Shown in pieces: positions 1-11,789 of a stretch of 64,000 bases of DNA (position 1 is its first letter; every line of letters begins with the position of its first letter). The DNA is from Ischnura elegans (Eukaryota; Arthropoda; Insecta; Odonata; Coenagrionidae). Location of the stretch: assembly GCF_921293095.1 (NCBI RefSeq), contig NC_060254.1, positions 55,474,069 to 55,538,068 on the forward strand, given 5' to 3'. Position numbers and translations under genes: made by a program. The notes under the pieces are model-generated. The model saw nothing but the letters and a program-made list of their open reading frames with translations. It was not told where the DNA came from and ran no database searches.

Positions 1-49
1 AGACAAGCGAACTCAAAGGGTGAAATTAGCCAAATATAGTGATGGGTAT

Positions 50-170
50 ATTTTTATCAATCATCATCACTGGTCAACAATCCTAGGATTGGTTTGACGC
101 AGCTCTCCACTCAGTTCTCCTATCAGCTAATCTTTTCACTCCTACGTACAATAACTCTGCTATATGCCAG
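50..170 (-). mobile_element. 3' tail of a non-LTR retrotransposon (LINE), 5'-truncated
   Basis: Read on the minus strand, the segment gives a peptide like VKRLADRRTEWRAASNQS followed by stops and then a GAT/TGA-rich tail. The same ending, with the KRLADRR-EW-NQS signature, recurs at about 7688, 8015, 16575, 20265 and 33903. This pattern is known from the C-terminus of reverse transcriptases of 5'-truncated LINEs. The clade is not assigned. Only the last ~30 codons and the tail are present. Confidence 0.6.
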
Positions 171-1150
171 ATGTAAACATCAGCTATGAAGCTAAATGCA
201 TAGCATTTTAGTTGTAGGCAATTAAGATGTTAAAATAGAGTTGATGTAAGAAATCTTGAATAAGTACTTTACTCACTTTTCGTTTATTTTTTTCTGCATC
301 GCTCTGCGTCTAGGCTATTATTTAGTTTTATAAGCGATATTTTTTAATTTAATTATATCCCTGTTTTTTCATATAATTTGAATTTTCATTTAACCCGAAT
401 TTGCTCAGCTAATGTGAAGGTCTTCAATGCAAGCAAAAAATACGATCCAACCATTTCCTTTTTTATGCTTAATACTGGAATTACGTTTCCAATTGCTCAT
501 TGAAGTGCATCATCTTATTCCGTCAAACGTGATGCAATGTAATAGGTTTGATGAGTCGTCCATAAATTTACGGAGGAAATTTATTTCTCATGTAACATTA
601 TGCAATGAGTACCATTGCTGTTAATTGTACGTTTTTCCATATAATTTTTTTCTTGAGTCATCTCACATCGTCGTCGTATTTATTCACTAAAATAGCACTT
701 TATTTTATTGACACCTGGAGCATGCACGCGAATTTTTGAAAAATTAAAAACACTATATAGAAATTCCATTTGTGACAGAATTACTTTTAGAGAAAACTAT
801 GCGATAGGATATTTCGTTAAAATTTAAAAATATGAAAAAATTGCAAAACTTCTAGCTTTGCATTATCAAGAAACATGTAGGAAGGTGATGTTTGTATACA
901 GAAACAAAATAAATCATCGAATTACCTTCTAAATATGCCCAAAATTAACATGTGACGGAATGACTGTCAGGTGAACCTCCTACGTGTAATGATTTCAAGA
1001 ATCTTCAAAATTCTTTGAATCTAAGTATAATTTGAAAACTTTTAATAAGACTCGGATTAATTTTTCAAACACTGATTTCATAAAATTCAATCATTTACCT
1101 GTTGATTTATCAAGATAAAATATTTCCACGTTAAAACTTTCGCTAGTACA
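171..1150. other. AT-rich stretch without recognised gene
   Basis: The stretch is AT-rich with homopolymer runs. Its only sizeable ORF, at 427-624, has no recognisable motif and no coding-like composition. I see no RNA gene or bounded repeat here. Confidence 0.5.
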
Positions 1151-1159
1151 CGTCATTAC

Positions 1160-1418
1160 GAATAAAAACTTTTGGGCTATATCGCCGCGTCAATTCTTTG
1201 GTGGCCCATACGTTTCCCGACCGATTCTGGTCGCTTTCTCAAGGGATTCTGAAGAGTTTCCAACTCTGAAGGGATTCTTAAGAGTTGGAAACTCTTCAAA
1301 ATCCCTTCAGAAAGTTGGAAACTCTTCAGAATCCCTCGAGAAAGCGACCAGCATCGGTCAGGAAACGTTGGGGCCACCCAAGATTTAACGCGGCGACATA
1401 GCCCAAAAGTTTTTATTC
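1160..1418. repeat. Large foldback (long imperfect palindrome)
   Basis: The left end 'gaataaaaacttttgggcta' (1160) is matched on the opposite strand by the right end finishing at 1418, and homology continues almost to a centre near 1289. The arms contain matching 'cgccgcgt' and 'gaccga' blocks. The core holds several short repeats of 'gttggaaactcttc' in both orientations. There is no ORF of interest. It is probably a foldback-type non-autonomous DNA element; a strong cruciform or hairpin is expected. Target duplications were not resolved. Confidence 0.85.
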
Positions 1419-1429
1419 ATAAAATATTT

Positions 1430-2498
1430 CCAGCCTAAATTTTAATTTGAGGGAAAAACTTCAAATTTTAATGAAAATGCCTAATAATAACCATATAGGT
1501 GTCTGGAGAGGTCCTTAGTGTATAAAACTGAAACTAGCAGACGCCTATTTACCGATGCAACCACGATAGGTGATCTACCCCTTTTACTGTTTCCCGTGAG
1601 CGTTTTCTGTGTGAAGAACTTAATGTTATTCGCTAAAGACACGCGTACGGGAATAGTTTAGAATATTGGTCACAAAAACTTATTTCCGTAAGTGGAAGAA
1701 TTTTACTTCGGCTCTCCTACTCCTGAAAATACTAGCTTAGCGTTATTCGATACGGCCATCAATGTTCAACCGTGGGTATTGACGAGATATTGCGTACCTT
1801 GGAATAGATAAATGGTTTGACATTAAAAATGATGCCATGCTGTATTTCAAATATGTCTTCCTCTGTGAAAATTGCCACTACCCTATTTTTTAGGGATGGA
1901 TTTTTTTAATGCAATTGTTATATAATTTATGATAGTAAATAAGTCGATTATATACAGTAGAGGTAATTGTTTTGACTGTTGTGATGACAACCTTTATTGC
2001 ATCATCCCCGCATGCTGCGATATAAAGAATATGTGTGCTGCACGTATATACCTCCCTTGGCACTTGAGGGGAAAGAGAAAAAAGTCACTCGCGCAATCGG
2101 CGAAAGTTTGCATCACTGTTATTTTTTATGCTCGTAGCAATTTCTTTGAGATGCCGTATATACAACGTCATACGTTTGTTCTTTTACAAATCATTTTCAT
2201 TTTCTTAAAGATACAGTTTCTTTTTACTTCACTACTTCAAGCAACTGTCCCTTTTTTCCCGTGGTCACCATATTCCATCCCCTCCCATCAACAACTCCCT
2301 AACAACATCAACATCACTTATTTAATATCAAGCGTTATACGTCTCTCCTTCTCAACCGGTCGCATTTCATATTTTTGTTCTTGTTACTCATTTTTACTCA
2401 CACTATCTTCTTGAAAATTTCATGGTAATTACAGAAGACCTTCCTCAAGTCTTGCCTTTGTTAACGACAAAATTTGCATCTGGTAAAAATTCTGTGGT
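1430..2498. other. Stretch without recognised gene
   Basis: This is AT-rich sequence. The 161-codon ORF at 1929-2414 is hydrophobic, low in complexity and lacks any family motif, so it is not called as a gene. Confidence 0.45.
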
Positions 2499-2506
2499 AG
2501 TATATG

Positions 2507-2774
2507 CATAGGCGGTGTTAGGGAGAGGACACGTGCCCCCACCCCCCCAGGCGCTAAAAAAATAGACAAGATTTTTAACATGGTTATCATCACGTTCATT
2601 TTATTTTGTGTATTACGGAGCCTCAATTATCAAATTTAATATTAATAACTTTCACATCAAAATGAAGAGAATTTTGTCTACAGTTATTTTTGCAGTTCGT
2701 TTTTAATCGCAAATATGAAATGACATGTCAGACCCTTGTACCCCTCCCAGAAAAAAATCCTGGATCCGCCCCTG
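2507..2774. mobile_element. hAT-like MITE with 8-bp target duplication
   Basis: A 268-bp element is flanked by the direct repeat 'agtatatg' at 2499-2506 and 2775-2782. Its ends are imperfect inverted repeats: CATAGGCGGTGTTAGG on the left and CCTGGATCCGCCCCTG on the right (10 of 16 positions pair). An 8-bp duplication is the mark of hAT-type transposition. There is no transposase, so it is non-autonomous. Confidence 0.8.
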
Positions 2775-2789
2775 AGTATATGCAAATAG

Positions 2790-3620
2790 CCTTTGTAAAC
2801 TACATTCCAGAATCATTGTCTGGCAGAAAAACTGGTTATTATCTTTGCTCTCCCTATGTTTCAAAACTTTTCCGTGGATAAATATTATACTAGCTTAATA
2901 GACTTAACCATAGCATGTTATAGCTGTTATCTTAACGCGAAAATGGTTCAAATTTTCAATGAAAGATATAAGTGATAACGTAAAGATATAATATCGGTCG
3001 CAAAAATTTATTTCCTTAATTCGAATAATTCGTCAACTTTGGGTTTTATACTCCAGAAATGAGGCCAAATATTACTCGGAGTCTACATAATGTGCCCTGA
3101 AAATTTTAATAATATAGCATGGTTGTTAAGCGAGTGATCCATCTCCGAAAAAAGACCGATCCAGCGTGAGCTATGCATTCTCTTAAGGGGCCAATTTCCA
3201 TCACTTTTATAGATGGACGATTCTTCGAGATCCTTTGAGAATCGATTAAATGTTGGGCTGAAGAAGCAACTCTCACATGGGACTCGATTCCTAGGAACTG
3301 ATTTCAAATGCGCAAATTTGCGTAAGTAGGTATCGATTATTTTTATCTGGTGACGAGTGACACGATCAATTACTTAAGTTTTTGTTCCGAAAATATTTAT
3401 AGAAAATATGCAAAATATGAGCAACTGGAGCAATAAAAGTTGCTTTTGTAAATGTGGAAAACTCAAACGACTGAGATCTTGCTAATACAAACACATTGTT
3501 AATTTTAATGTATTTAATGCCGTTTCGTGAAAGCAACCTTTTTTGTATCAGAATTTTTATTAATTCAATTAAATTATTTTAAATTTATTGCGATTTCCAT
3601 AAATATGGATGAACATGGAC
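2790..3620. other. Stretch without recognised gene
   Basis: AT-rich single-copy-looking sequence. I see no gene, RNA or bounded repeat. Confidence 0.4.
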
Positions 3621-3635
3621 ATATTGTAATGAGCG

Positions 3636-3941
3636 CAAGGGGGTACCCAGGATCATAACTAGGGGGGCAAGCCATGGTCTAGGGGGTGGGGGCAAGCCAT
3701 GCTCTAGGGAGGGGGGGCCAACCAAGTTGTGACATTAGTTAATGAGATTATTTCCTTGAAAAAATAGTTTTATTTTATTTACACATCTTATACTAATACA
3801 TATCATTTTTCGTGGGTTTAAAGAAAATTTGTTGAATGCTTTCGTTTCAATTCAGTACTGATTTTGCTTGAAGACTTTTGCGATTTTTGCTTCCAGGAGG
3901 GGCAGTGCCCACCCCCCTGCCCCTCGCTGGGTACGCCCATG
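3636..3941. mobile_element. hAT-like MITE with perfect 8-bp target duplication
   Basis: A 306-bp element is bounded by the perfect direct repeat 'aatgagcg' at 3628-3635 and 3942-3949. The ends CAAGGGGGTACCCA and TGGGTACGCCCATG pair at 12 of 14 positions. A second, inverted copy with the same interior, including the 'ccatggcttgcc' and 'caaaatcagtactg' blocks, lies at 22384-22723. It is non-coding. Confidence 0.85.
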
Positions 3942-3949
3942 AATGAGCG

Positions 3950-4780
3950 GCCTATTTTGTCAACTCTCGATGACTTACGAATTGAAGAACATATTTCAGA
4001 ACTAGCTCGCAAATGCCATTCCCGCAGGCAAATCCTTTATCCATTAGCCGGTGGATAAAGAACTGTTTACAAAACAATTGAAAACATCTTTCCGCAATGA
4101 TGTGACCGTGTGGACGGGACTTGCTGCCTACTATTGAGCATAATTTTGCGAAAGGTTGGTGATGTAACTCCTTAAGCAGAACTTAGAAATTCTTGCGTAC
4201 CTAATGCGACGCATTCCTAAGATACATTTCGTAAACATATACTTCTACCCTAAGAGTGTAATGGTTGAATAGCTTTCGTATTTTTGCGTTCTCTGTGCGG
4301 CTTGCTTAGTATATCTTCGTTTTCAAAGAATCTTGTGGGGTACGCTTCTTCTAAAGGTTCGTTTACATTTAAACTGTCAACGACACGTGTCAGAAGTATG
4401 TAATTGTGTGACCTTGTTCTCAACTGATGTATGAACAAAAACCCTTGTATATTTATGTAAAAGCGCTCAAGTTGACCGCGCAGTTAACAAAAGCTGTGGC
4501 CTATATTGAGGATATAATATATTATTACAATATATACAATATTCAATATATTATTTTTGTAAGATTGAAGAGTGTGGTTAATGAAGACACATATAAAAAC
4601 TTTTTCATATAAATCCAGGTACCTCTTTTGCTTCGTGAAACTTGAATGACTTAAAGTTGTAAATTGAAAAAAACAAGGCGTAAACAAACGCTATTGTCAA
4701 CGTCAACCAATCGAACATTCTTACCGTAACACGAAAAGGACGATGGGAAAGTGATGGTAGATCACGTGATATAAGCTTTA
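3950..4780. other. Stretch without recognised gene
   Basis: No gene recognised. An AT-rich 'atataat/atatac' segment lies at about 4510-4560; otherwise the sequence is featureless. Confidence 0.4.
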
Positions 4781-4782
4781 TC

Positions 4783-5035
4783 GAGCGTGGTAGCCTAGTG
4801 GTTTGAGCTCTAGGATACCGATAGTGTTCCCGCGTTCAAATTCCGGGTGACGTATTCGGACATTCCCAAACAAGCTCCTCAAAGTACGCGGTGGTGCACG
4901 GGAAGGCATTGCTCCTCCCTACTCTGTGAAATTTAAAAACTCGTGCCTTAGGCCCGAATGAGCAGTACCCTTACATATACTAACCTATCTTCGGGTAATT
5001 ACTGGATCAAAGAGTCTTTTAATAATAATTCTTGT
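4783..5035 (+). mobile_element. tRNA-derived SINE
   Basis: The head at 4783-4854 resembles a tRNA, with an A-box-like 'ggtagcctagtgg' and a B-box-like 'gcgttcaaattcc'. It is followed by a non-tRNA body and an 'aataataatt' tail. This is the usual layout of a pol III SINE. The head does not fold into a clean cloverleaf, so it is not a functional tRNA. Confidence 0.75.
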
Positions 5036-5039
5036 AAGG

Positions 5040-5175
5040 ATCACAGGTTCCCCCAATTACGATCGTTTTAATATATATGGTGAACACATTTAAAAACACC
5101 TATGCCTAGTCGGGACTCGAACCCACGACCATTGGTTTGGCAGGCGACGACTCAACCCCGCCTACGGGGTAAATG
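5040..5175 (-). mobile_element. tRNA-derived SINE, minus strand
   Basis: The reverse complement reads 'ggtcgtgggttcgagtccc', a strong B box, preceded by a 'gtaggcggggttgagtcgtc' A-box region. The same head type is seen at 49213 on the + strand. It abuts the tail of the preceding SINE, so the two 3' ends converge. Confidence 0.7.
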
Positions 5176-5527
5176 GAGTGTCTTGTTCGCATTGTCTTAA
5201 GTCGAAAATTGCTCCGGTATATTTTATTTAGTAGCGGTGGGTGGCAAAGGGTTATCCTTGTGTCCTCCCTAAGGTGTCCTTCTGACCACGTGACCTCATC
5301 CCAGCGCTTCCTCATACCTCCTCCCACCGACTCTCTTGATCACGGTACGAGAAGTTGTACTATGTAGTGGGATGGCGGTCAAATGCCGCCCACGCCTCCG
5401 CCTGAGTGGTGGTCCCTCTCGTATCACGGCCGACCAGTGTCTGTATGTCCGGTCGACTCATCATCCTTGAATATGGGAACGTTCCGAGAAGACAAAGGGA
5501 ATGAGCACGAACGCTCGCGATGTATTA

Positions 5528-5751
5528 AGGCCGTTTTACGCGGGGCACGGATTTGTGCAGGTTAGAGCTGCATTAATTTTTAAAATGGCGCGGAATTGCG
5601 CGAATGCATGAACGAAATTAGAACGGGCTATTTTGCCGTCTCGCATCAACGCATGTGTTCTAGCAATTTACCGCTTTACACGACGCAATTTTGATTGCGC
5701 CTTCGCACGTACGTCATATTGCGCAATGCCGTGTACCGTGTAAAACGGCCT
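5528..5751. mobile_element. Harbinger-like MITE (TIR AGGCCGTTTTAC)
   Basis: A 224-bp element with terminal inverted repeats AGGCCGTTTTAC / GTAAAACGGCCT is flanked on both sides by TTA (5525-5527, 5752-5754). A 3-bp TWA duplication is typical of PIF/Harbinger elements. A related copy is at 14762-14997. It is non-coding. Confidence 0.75.
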
Positions 5752-5759
5752 TTAGAAAG

Positions 5760-7680
5760 TGCTTCGAATGTGATCCCTCAACGAACGCATTTACATCATC
5801 GTTTGATCCAGTGTCGACCCTGCGCCACTGTGAGGAGGAAAATGGAACCATCTCTGCTATTCATTGGCATATATTATTTTTACCAAATGTGTACTTGTTA
5901 ATTATTCCGAACATAAGGCTTAGAGGTTGCTTCACTCGGTAATGTACTGTTCGGAGAGGGAATTCAATGGAATAATGTTAAATAATGAAACACCCACCAA
6001 ACATGAACCACTCATTTCGATACCGGCGGTAATATTATACCCAAACTAGCTACAACATCAAATAAATTGGAAATCAACGGAGTATCTATATTTCTTTGCG
6101 TTTGCTTTTAAATTTCTAAGACCAGGCCTCCTTACGTTAATCGCGAAGTATTCTGTTGTGGGCTTGTATTTTTATGTGGCAAAATGAGTTTATCTTCTAC
6201 TTTCTCGACTCTATGTCTAAAATTTCATTGTCATTATCGTCCAACATACCGTTATAAGTTACATCTCATGGTGTCTTTTACGTCAAGTTAAAATCCTTCA
6301 CACTGGAATCAATTGTATCAATTCATTTTTTAATTCTCATATTTAAAGGGCAGTCGAACTGTGGTGGTCACTCTAATTGATGCGGTAGGTTCGTGACGGT
6401 GACTTAATTACCATATTGACCTTCTAACAAACCTTGCTGATCTCCGCTGTGCGCGCATTTGCTCTTTCACTGAACTTATCTCGTGAGGATCTCATATGCT
6501 AGCCCCACACTCAAAATGAGGTCTCAACAGATAAAATTAACCAGTTCCTCTGGCTTAGTCATTGCACTTAACTAGAATTCTTCCGAATGCAAGTGGAGTT
6601 AAGGGTCGTGACGCTGCATACTGTGTAAGATTCGTTCATTGCTAAAAAGCTCTATTGAAAAAACAGCGAGTGAAACGTGAGAATGAGTGTTGTGGAGCTC
6701 TACGTCGTTCGAAGCCCTTTCTAATCGCTGTCCAGTCGAGCGTTACGGGAAGTCTCACGGTGAGTCACCCCTCTACAGTATGTGCTGTCCGGCCGCGATT
6801 TGACTCTGTAAAAGACCACTGGGTATAGTTGTGCCGCAAAAGATCAAGGTTGTGGTTGAGCTGCTTATATGGGTTGTTTCTGAGCGTTTTTACCCCTAGT
6901 GTATTGCTAAAACTTGCTTTGTATTCCTCGCCAATAGTCATTATTCCTTCGGGATATATTCCCGATTATGAACTGGTTGTGACATGGATACGATATGACA
7001 ACTATTTTGAAGGCGCCAAAATGAATGCGGATTAATAAAAATATTTTTTCGAATTGAAATTCCCGTTTTATCTCTGTACACACCTTGTAGATAATAGTTG
7101 CGAAATGCCGTTATTGAGTTGTTGTCATAGCAATCTACTTCGACGAGTAAAACTAGCTGAGAGATTAAAAAAAGTAGCAGTATACTAAGAGGTGAATTTA
7201 GATCATTTCTTTACGTCGTATCACCTTACTACTCGGGTGATTCCATCGACCGAATTTCATGATTATTTAAGCTTCTAAGCACGTTTGATGTTTCCCGACT
7301 CCGTTTCTTTCAATCTCTACTGAAAAACACGCGCCCTAATTTCGAAGTTGTTTTTATAGTCATCGAATGTGTGTTAAAAAGATTCGAAAATGTGAACTTT
7401 TTATGAGAAATTTTTACATTTCGGGAAAGCTCTTTTGGTTATAACGGCTTTCAAATTTTTAAAACGCCTACAAATTTGTCGTACTTTAAAACAGGAAGCA
7501 GAGTATTCAAACTACCAATACCATGATTGTTTTTTGTGAAATGTGGTGAAATCATACGATCGTGAATGAAAGAACTTTTGCAACTTCCACCTAAAAAGTT
7601 TATTTAAGCTTTTCGAAGTCGCTGACCAGTTTTCATGAGCTAGTGATGTAACGGCATCATTAACCCACGAAGGAATGACG
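5760..7680. other. Stretch without recognised gene
   Basis: Moderately AT-rich sequence. None of the small ORFs shows a recognisable motif or splice context, and I see no RNA gene. Confidence 0.4.
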
Positions 7681-7687
7681 GCTTGAT

Positions 7688-7876
7688 GAAAACAATCGTC
7701 GAAAGACAAGTGGGTGGGAAGAAGGGCAAGGGAAGGCCCCGAGCGAGTTGCGTAGGACACTTTATTTAGGATGTAAAAGAGAAGATATGCATCAAAATGA
7801 AAAGGCTAGCGGATAGGAGAGGGGAAAGGAGATCTGCGTTAAACCAATCTTAGGTTTGTTGACTTATGGTGATGAT
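7688..7876 (+). mobile_element. LINE 3' tail (reverse transcriptase C-terminus remnant)
   Basis: The + strand reads KTIVERQVGGKKGKGRPR, then after a few residues GHFI, stop, DVKEK, then MKRLADRRGERRSALNQS, followed by a 'tgatgatg' tail. The series GRPR, Y/CVGHF, KRLADRR and NQS is a known ending of insect LINE reverse transcriptases. An in-frame stop and 5' truncation make it a dead copy. Confidence 0.75.
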
Positions 7877-8014
7877 GTCCTATTGATTTTCGAAGAATAC
7901 TGCTCGTAGTTTTCGAATGTATTTTAATCGAGTAGGATGATGATCTAAAATCGAACAGAGAATGTGGTACGATGGATTAATTTTCCTTCGTGGTCCTCAG
8001 TTTTTATTTGGGTT

Positions 8015-8140
8015 ATTGACAAGATAATAAGAATCTAAAAGAGCAGAAATACGCCACTATAAAAAGGCGAACAGATGGGAGAGCGGAATGGTGGACTGCG
8101 TGGAGCCAATTTTTGAACTGTTGACCTGTGATGATGATTA
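8015..8140 (+). mobile_element. LINE 3' tail, second copy
   Basis: The + strand translation has NLKEQKYATIKRRTDGRAEW, then W-Q-LNC and a 'tgatgatgatt' tail. It matches the copy at 7688 but is more decayed. The two lie about 330 bp apart in the same orientation. Confidence 0.65.
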
Positions 8141-8495
8141 AAAACATAAATGAAAGTACGATGGCCGTTCTTTTTCAACCTCCGATAGCTCTGCAAAAAC
8201 ACCATACAAGCGACAGGCGGGAACTGCGCACGTAAGGCAATTGTGCGTCCTCCGCACCACACGCTCAAGTCATTTCTGATCGTAAGTTGTTATTTTAAGG
8301 TTAGTGGCAATCTCATTAACAACATTACCTCAATTGATTCTCCCGCCAAGTCTGCTCTGAGGAGTGATACCAAGAAAGCTCTCCGAATGGCTTCAGCATT
8401 GATATGTCTTGACCCTCGTTTAAGCATTGACTTGACATGTCAATAAAAGAGAGTTTTTAAATACATTACGGCCATAGATTATAAGGATGGAATGC

Positions 8496-9003
8496 GGCAC
8501 TCGTGAATCAAAGCAAAAATCTCTACGATGGATGCACCAAAAATCACCAGGCAAACGAAGAAAATTCAGGTGATCCTTTCAACTGTCGAACAGGTTATGA
8601 TTCCGTGTTGTGGTTCAAAAAGGTGTGTTTTTCGTGGATTTCATGCAATCGGCGACAACTTTAATCCAGCTGCCTACTGTTAAACATTACATCCATTCCC
8701 ATTCAAAACAAAACAAGAGACATACTGTCTTTTGGAAGTGTTCTGATCCATGAAATCGCCCGTCATCTCAACGCTGGTTCAGATCAACTGCTCCTTGAGC
8801 AATTTCAAAGGACATTTTCGATCTCCCGCGTACAATGCCGGCCTACATAGTGCCTTGTGATTTCCATCTTTATGCTTAAATAGAGATGTGGCTGGGAGAG
8901 AGGCGTTTTCAAACGGGCGTTGAGCTTCAGGACAAAGGCATCATTCATTGGAAGTGGTTGGCAATAACATCTTATGAAGAAGCTATAGTAAACCTTGTAT
9001 AGT
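8496..9003 (+). pseudogene. Decayed mariner-type transposase
   Basis: Three reading frames together give blocks in the order of a mariner transposase. They are KSLRWMHQKSPGKRRKF at about 8518, GVFFVDFM near 8630 (the usual G-hydrophobic-DF- block), a possible HEIARH near 8750, and PCDFHLY at about 8853 followed by W-G-RRF and SYEEAIVNLV. In the family, the DFHLF block carries the third catalytic aspartate (D,D34D). Several frameshifts and stops are present. No N-terminal DNA-binding region was found, so it is a truncated, inactive remnant. Neighbouring sequence holds LINE tails, so this is a mobile-element-dense patch. Confidence 0.75.
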
Positions 9004-9174
9004 GAAGCTATAGCACAGGCACCACCAATTCCACAATCGCCGAGGCGATTAAATCGAAAGGAATCCACAAGTGTGCTCAATATTTAGCTATGAAATAATA
9101 TTTAATCAGCCATTTCGTCTCCTGGCCCATCGGAGCTTGAAAAAAAAATCGGCCCTTGTAATCGGTGGTTGAGC

Positions 9175-9546
9175 CCAGGGGCGCAGGCTTTCACTAAAAA
9201 TCCACCTAGGAATCTATCCATCCATCTTCCTTCTAGGAATTAAGGCTGGGTGGGGTTTAGGTGCTACTAATACCGGGGTGCGTGGGGATGTGGAATACCC
9301 ACCAGGATAAGCTGTATGTACGAGATTAATAAATTGCGGAATTTTAAGATAGATGGTCGAAAATGGTGAGTTTTACGGCTTTCTGAGGGATATTTTATTT
9401 TATTTATTATTTTATTATATTAATCCTTACACTTTTCTATTAGTAATATCAATCCGATTAAGTAAAATGGATTAAACTTAAAAATTTCTCTGAGCACTGG
9501 GGGAGGTTTTATCCCCCAAACCCCTCCCCCCTTCACTGCGCCACTG
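9175..9546. mobile_element. hAT-like MITE (CAGGGGCGCAG family), copy 1
   Basis: A 372-bp element starts CAGGGGCGCAG and ends CTGCGCCACTG. Its flanks 'gttgagcc' (9167-9174) and 'gtcgagcc' (9547-9554) match at 7 of 8 bases. The interior shares 'ggaatacccaccaggataa' and 'agtaatatcaatcc' with the copy at 34822. It is non-coding. Confidence 0.85.
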
Positions 9547-9559
9547 GTCGAGCCCATTC

Positions 9560-10010
9560 CTCTGTCATGTCCTATATTTTGATGTATATTGTCCACCGAT
9601 CACGACACGAGATCTTTTCAACCTGAGAGCGTCGGTTTTAGACTGCATTATCCGGTGCGGTGAAGATCACAGCAGGTTTAGGCTGAGGTCGGGAAGCTTT
9701 TGAGGAAAGATGTAAGGAGCGTATGAAGTGGAAGATGAGCGAATCACGACGAGAAGCAATTAGGTAACTCCTCATCATCTAATCGCTTTTTTTTTCTCCT
9801 GCCTTGAATGTGTGATGTTGCGTGTGGACGTTTTGGGGAACGCTAAATTAAAGGCACGCGTTCCGCGCGTGAGCAATTTTGGGCGAAGAAATTAACGGAG
9901 CGATGATTGATTCGGACGCTAAATCCTCCTCTAGTGGACGGCTCACTGAGTAAGGGTGGGAAAGAATCGGTCTCTGCGAATGAGATCACCGATCGAAGAA
10001 GTTAAATCCC
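9560..10010. other. Stretch without recognised gene
   Basis: No gene, RNA or bounded repeat seen; composition is less AT-rich than the flanks. Confidence 0.4.
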
Positions 10011-10014
10011 AAAT

Positions 10015-11040
10015 CACGAGATCACTGCCACTCGTTCCATCGAACGATTCGATCGATGGATTTTTCTTCCTCATAAGAAAATCCACTAGGATTGGTAGAA
10101 AATTAATTGCATATGTATGCTTGGTTTCGCTAATAGTAGGGCCTCCTTCGCTTCTATAGCGTTGGGGTGTTTTTCCCTCGTCCCCTCCCTTCCGCTCCTA
10201 TCCCTTCCCAGAGGCGTCGGCGGGCTCCCATCGCGGCGGTGCCTCTATCCTTTTTCCTACCTCTCCAGCCCCTCCCCGGGTGATCGGGCGTATAAGCCAC
10301 GGGCTTGGTTCCCGGCCCCGATCTGTTGTATCCTTAATAGGGTTCACCTAGAACCTGTAAATAGTCTCTGCCATTCGTTCCATCCAACGATTTGATCGAT
10401 GGGTTTTACTTTTTAATGGAAAAATCCTCCAAAATGGTTGGCACATTAATGGCTGATGCCGGTTTTCGCTAGTTAGTGGGGCATTTCTGGTTATATAGCG
10501 GTGAGGTGTTTGCCCCGTCCTCTCTTCCAACCCTTTCCCTATCCCAGAGGCGTCGACGGGCTCCTATCGCGGCGGCGCCTCTTTCCTTGTTCCTTCCCAA
10601 CCAAACCCCTCCCCGGATGCACGGGCGTTTAAGTCTTGTTGTTTCCCGGCCCCGGTGTGTTGTAACCCTCAGAGAACCCACCTTATGTCCTGATTCTCTG
10701 CCACTCCATCCATCCAACGAAGTGATCGATGGACTTTTCTCCTCTAGAAGAATCTGCATATTTCGTTGTAAAATCAAGTAATGGTTTCGGAAGTAGTGGG
10801 CCCCGTTGTTCCCATGGCAACGCGGGTTCGTCCTTATCCCCTACCTTCCACTCCTATCCTCTCCCCAGAGGCGTCTACGGGCCCCTACCGCGGCGGCGCC
10901 TCCATCCTTTTTCCTTCCCATTCCACTCCCCTCCCCGGGTGACTGAGCGTGTCAATTGAATTACTAGGTCACGGCTCCGGTGTGCTGTATCCTTCAAAGG
11001 GTCCTCCTTGGGCCCTCAAACGATGCAACTCGTTCCGTTT
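10015..11040. repeat. Short tandem array of a GC-rich ~340-bp repeat, three units
   Basis: The landmark 'gatcgatgg' recurs at 10051, 10394 and 10734, giving spacings of 343 and 340 bp. Each unit carries the same order of blocks: 'gatcgatggatttt', a 'tttcgcta' segment, 'agaggcgtcg-cgggc', 'cgcggcggcgcctc', and 'ggtgtgttgta'. The units are CpG-rich and diverged. ORFs across them arise from the base composition and differ between units, so they are not called as genes. Two related units lie at 13785-14462. Confidence 0.85.
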
Positions 11041-11044
11041 ATGG

Positions 11045-11785
11045 GAAAATAGTTGATTGGCTGCTACCGACATCTGTTGACTACAATTGAATCGCTAACT
11101 ACAGAAAGGCATCATGTCCAAGTTGGACGATTTTTGGGCAGTTGAACGAAAATCTCTAGCCAACTCCCTTAAAATATTTTACATACTATATTAGTTTATA
11201 TACAAGCTCCAAATTTCAAGTCATATAAAACAAAAATGTTTAAAAAATTATATATGTGGTGCATATGGGTTCACTAGGTTTCTTCTTTCTCTCTTGTTAA
11301 GTTAGCCAAATTGGAGATGATGCCTTTCTACAGTGAGCGGTTAAATTGATAACCCTAGAAGTGCATTTTTTATAATTTTGGAGATAAGCGCGTGTAATGG
11401 TAGCTGGGACACAAAAAATTGCGGTGGCAAAAGGATACTACTGAATCACTGAATTTATACTTGCGTATCTCTAAGTATCCCTTTGCTACAGCAATATTGT
11501 GCACCTCACTTGTATCCCTTTGTTTTACAGGGTCCGAAATTGAAAAAAATGCATACTGGTATATTGGAAATGTTTGTTATAGATAATGTAATCTATCGAA
11601 TTCGTGTAGCTTCAATGATATCACTTGCGTGTAAAAATATTGGATTGTAACATTGAGATTACATTGATCGCACTGCACTCGTCACAGCGTTAGGGGCATT
11701 TTTGAGAATGCATTTAAAACCGCCTAAAGTGGTAGCGTAAATAAAGCTTCTACGGGACGAACTGGCATTTTGTGTATGGTATTCT
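11045..11785. other. Stretch without recognised gene
   Basis: AT-rich sequence with no gene or bounded repeat recognised. Confidence 0.4.
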
Positions 11786-11789
11786 ATGT

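Noticed and set aside
1929..2414. 161-codon ORF
   Set aside because: AT-rich and hydrophobic by composition, with no motif and no splice context.
4783..4854. SINE heads as functional tRNA genes (also at 37576, 59667, 61795)
   Set aside because: A and B boxes are present but cloverleaf stems do not pair cleanly, and each continues into a repeat body.
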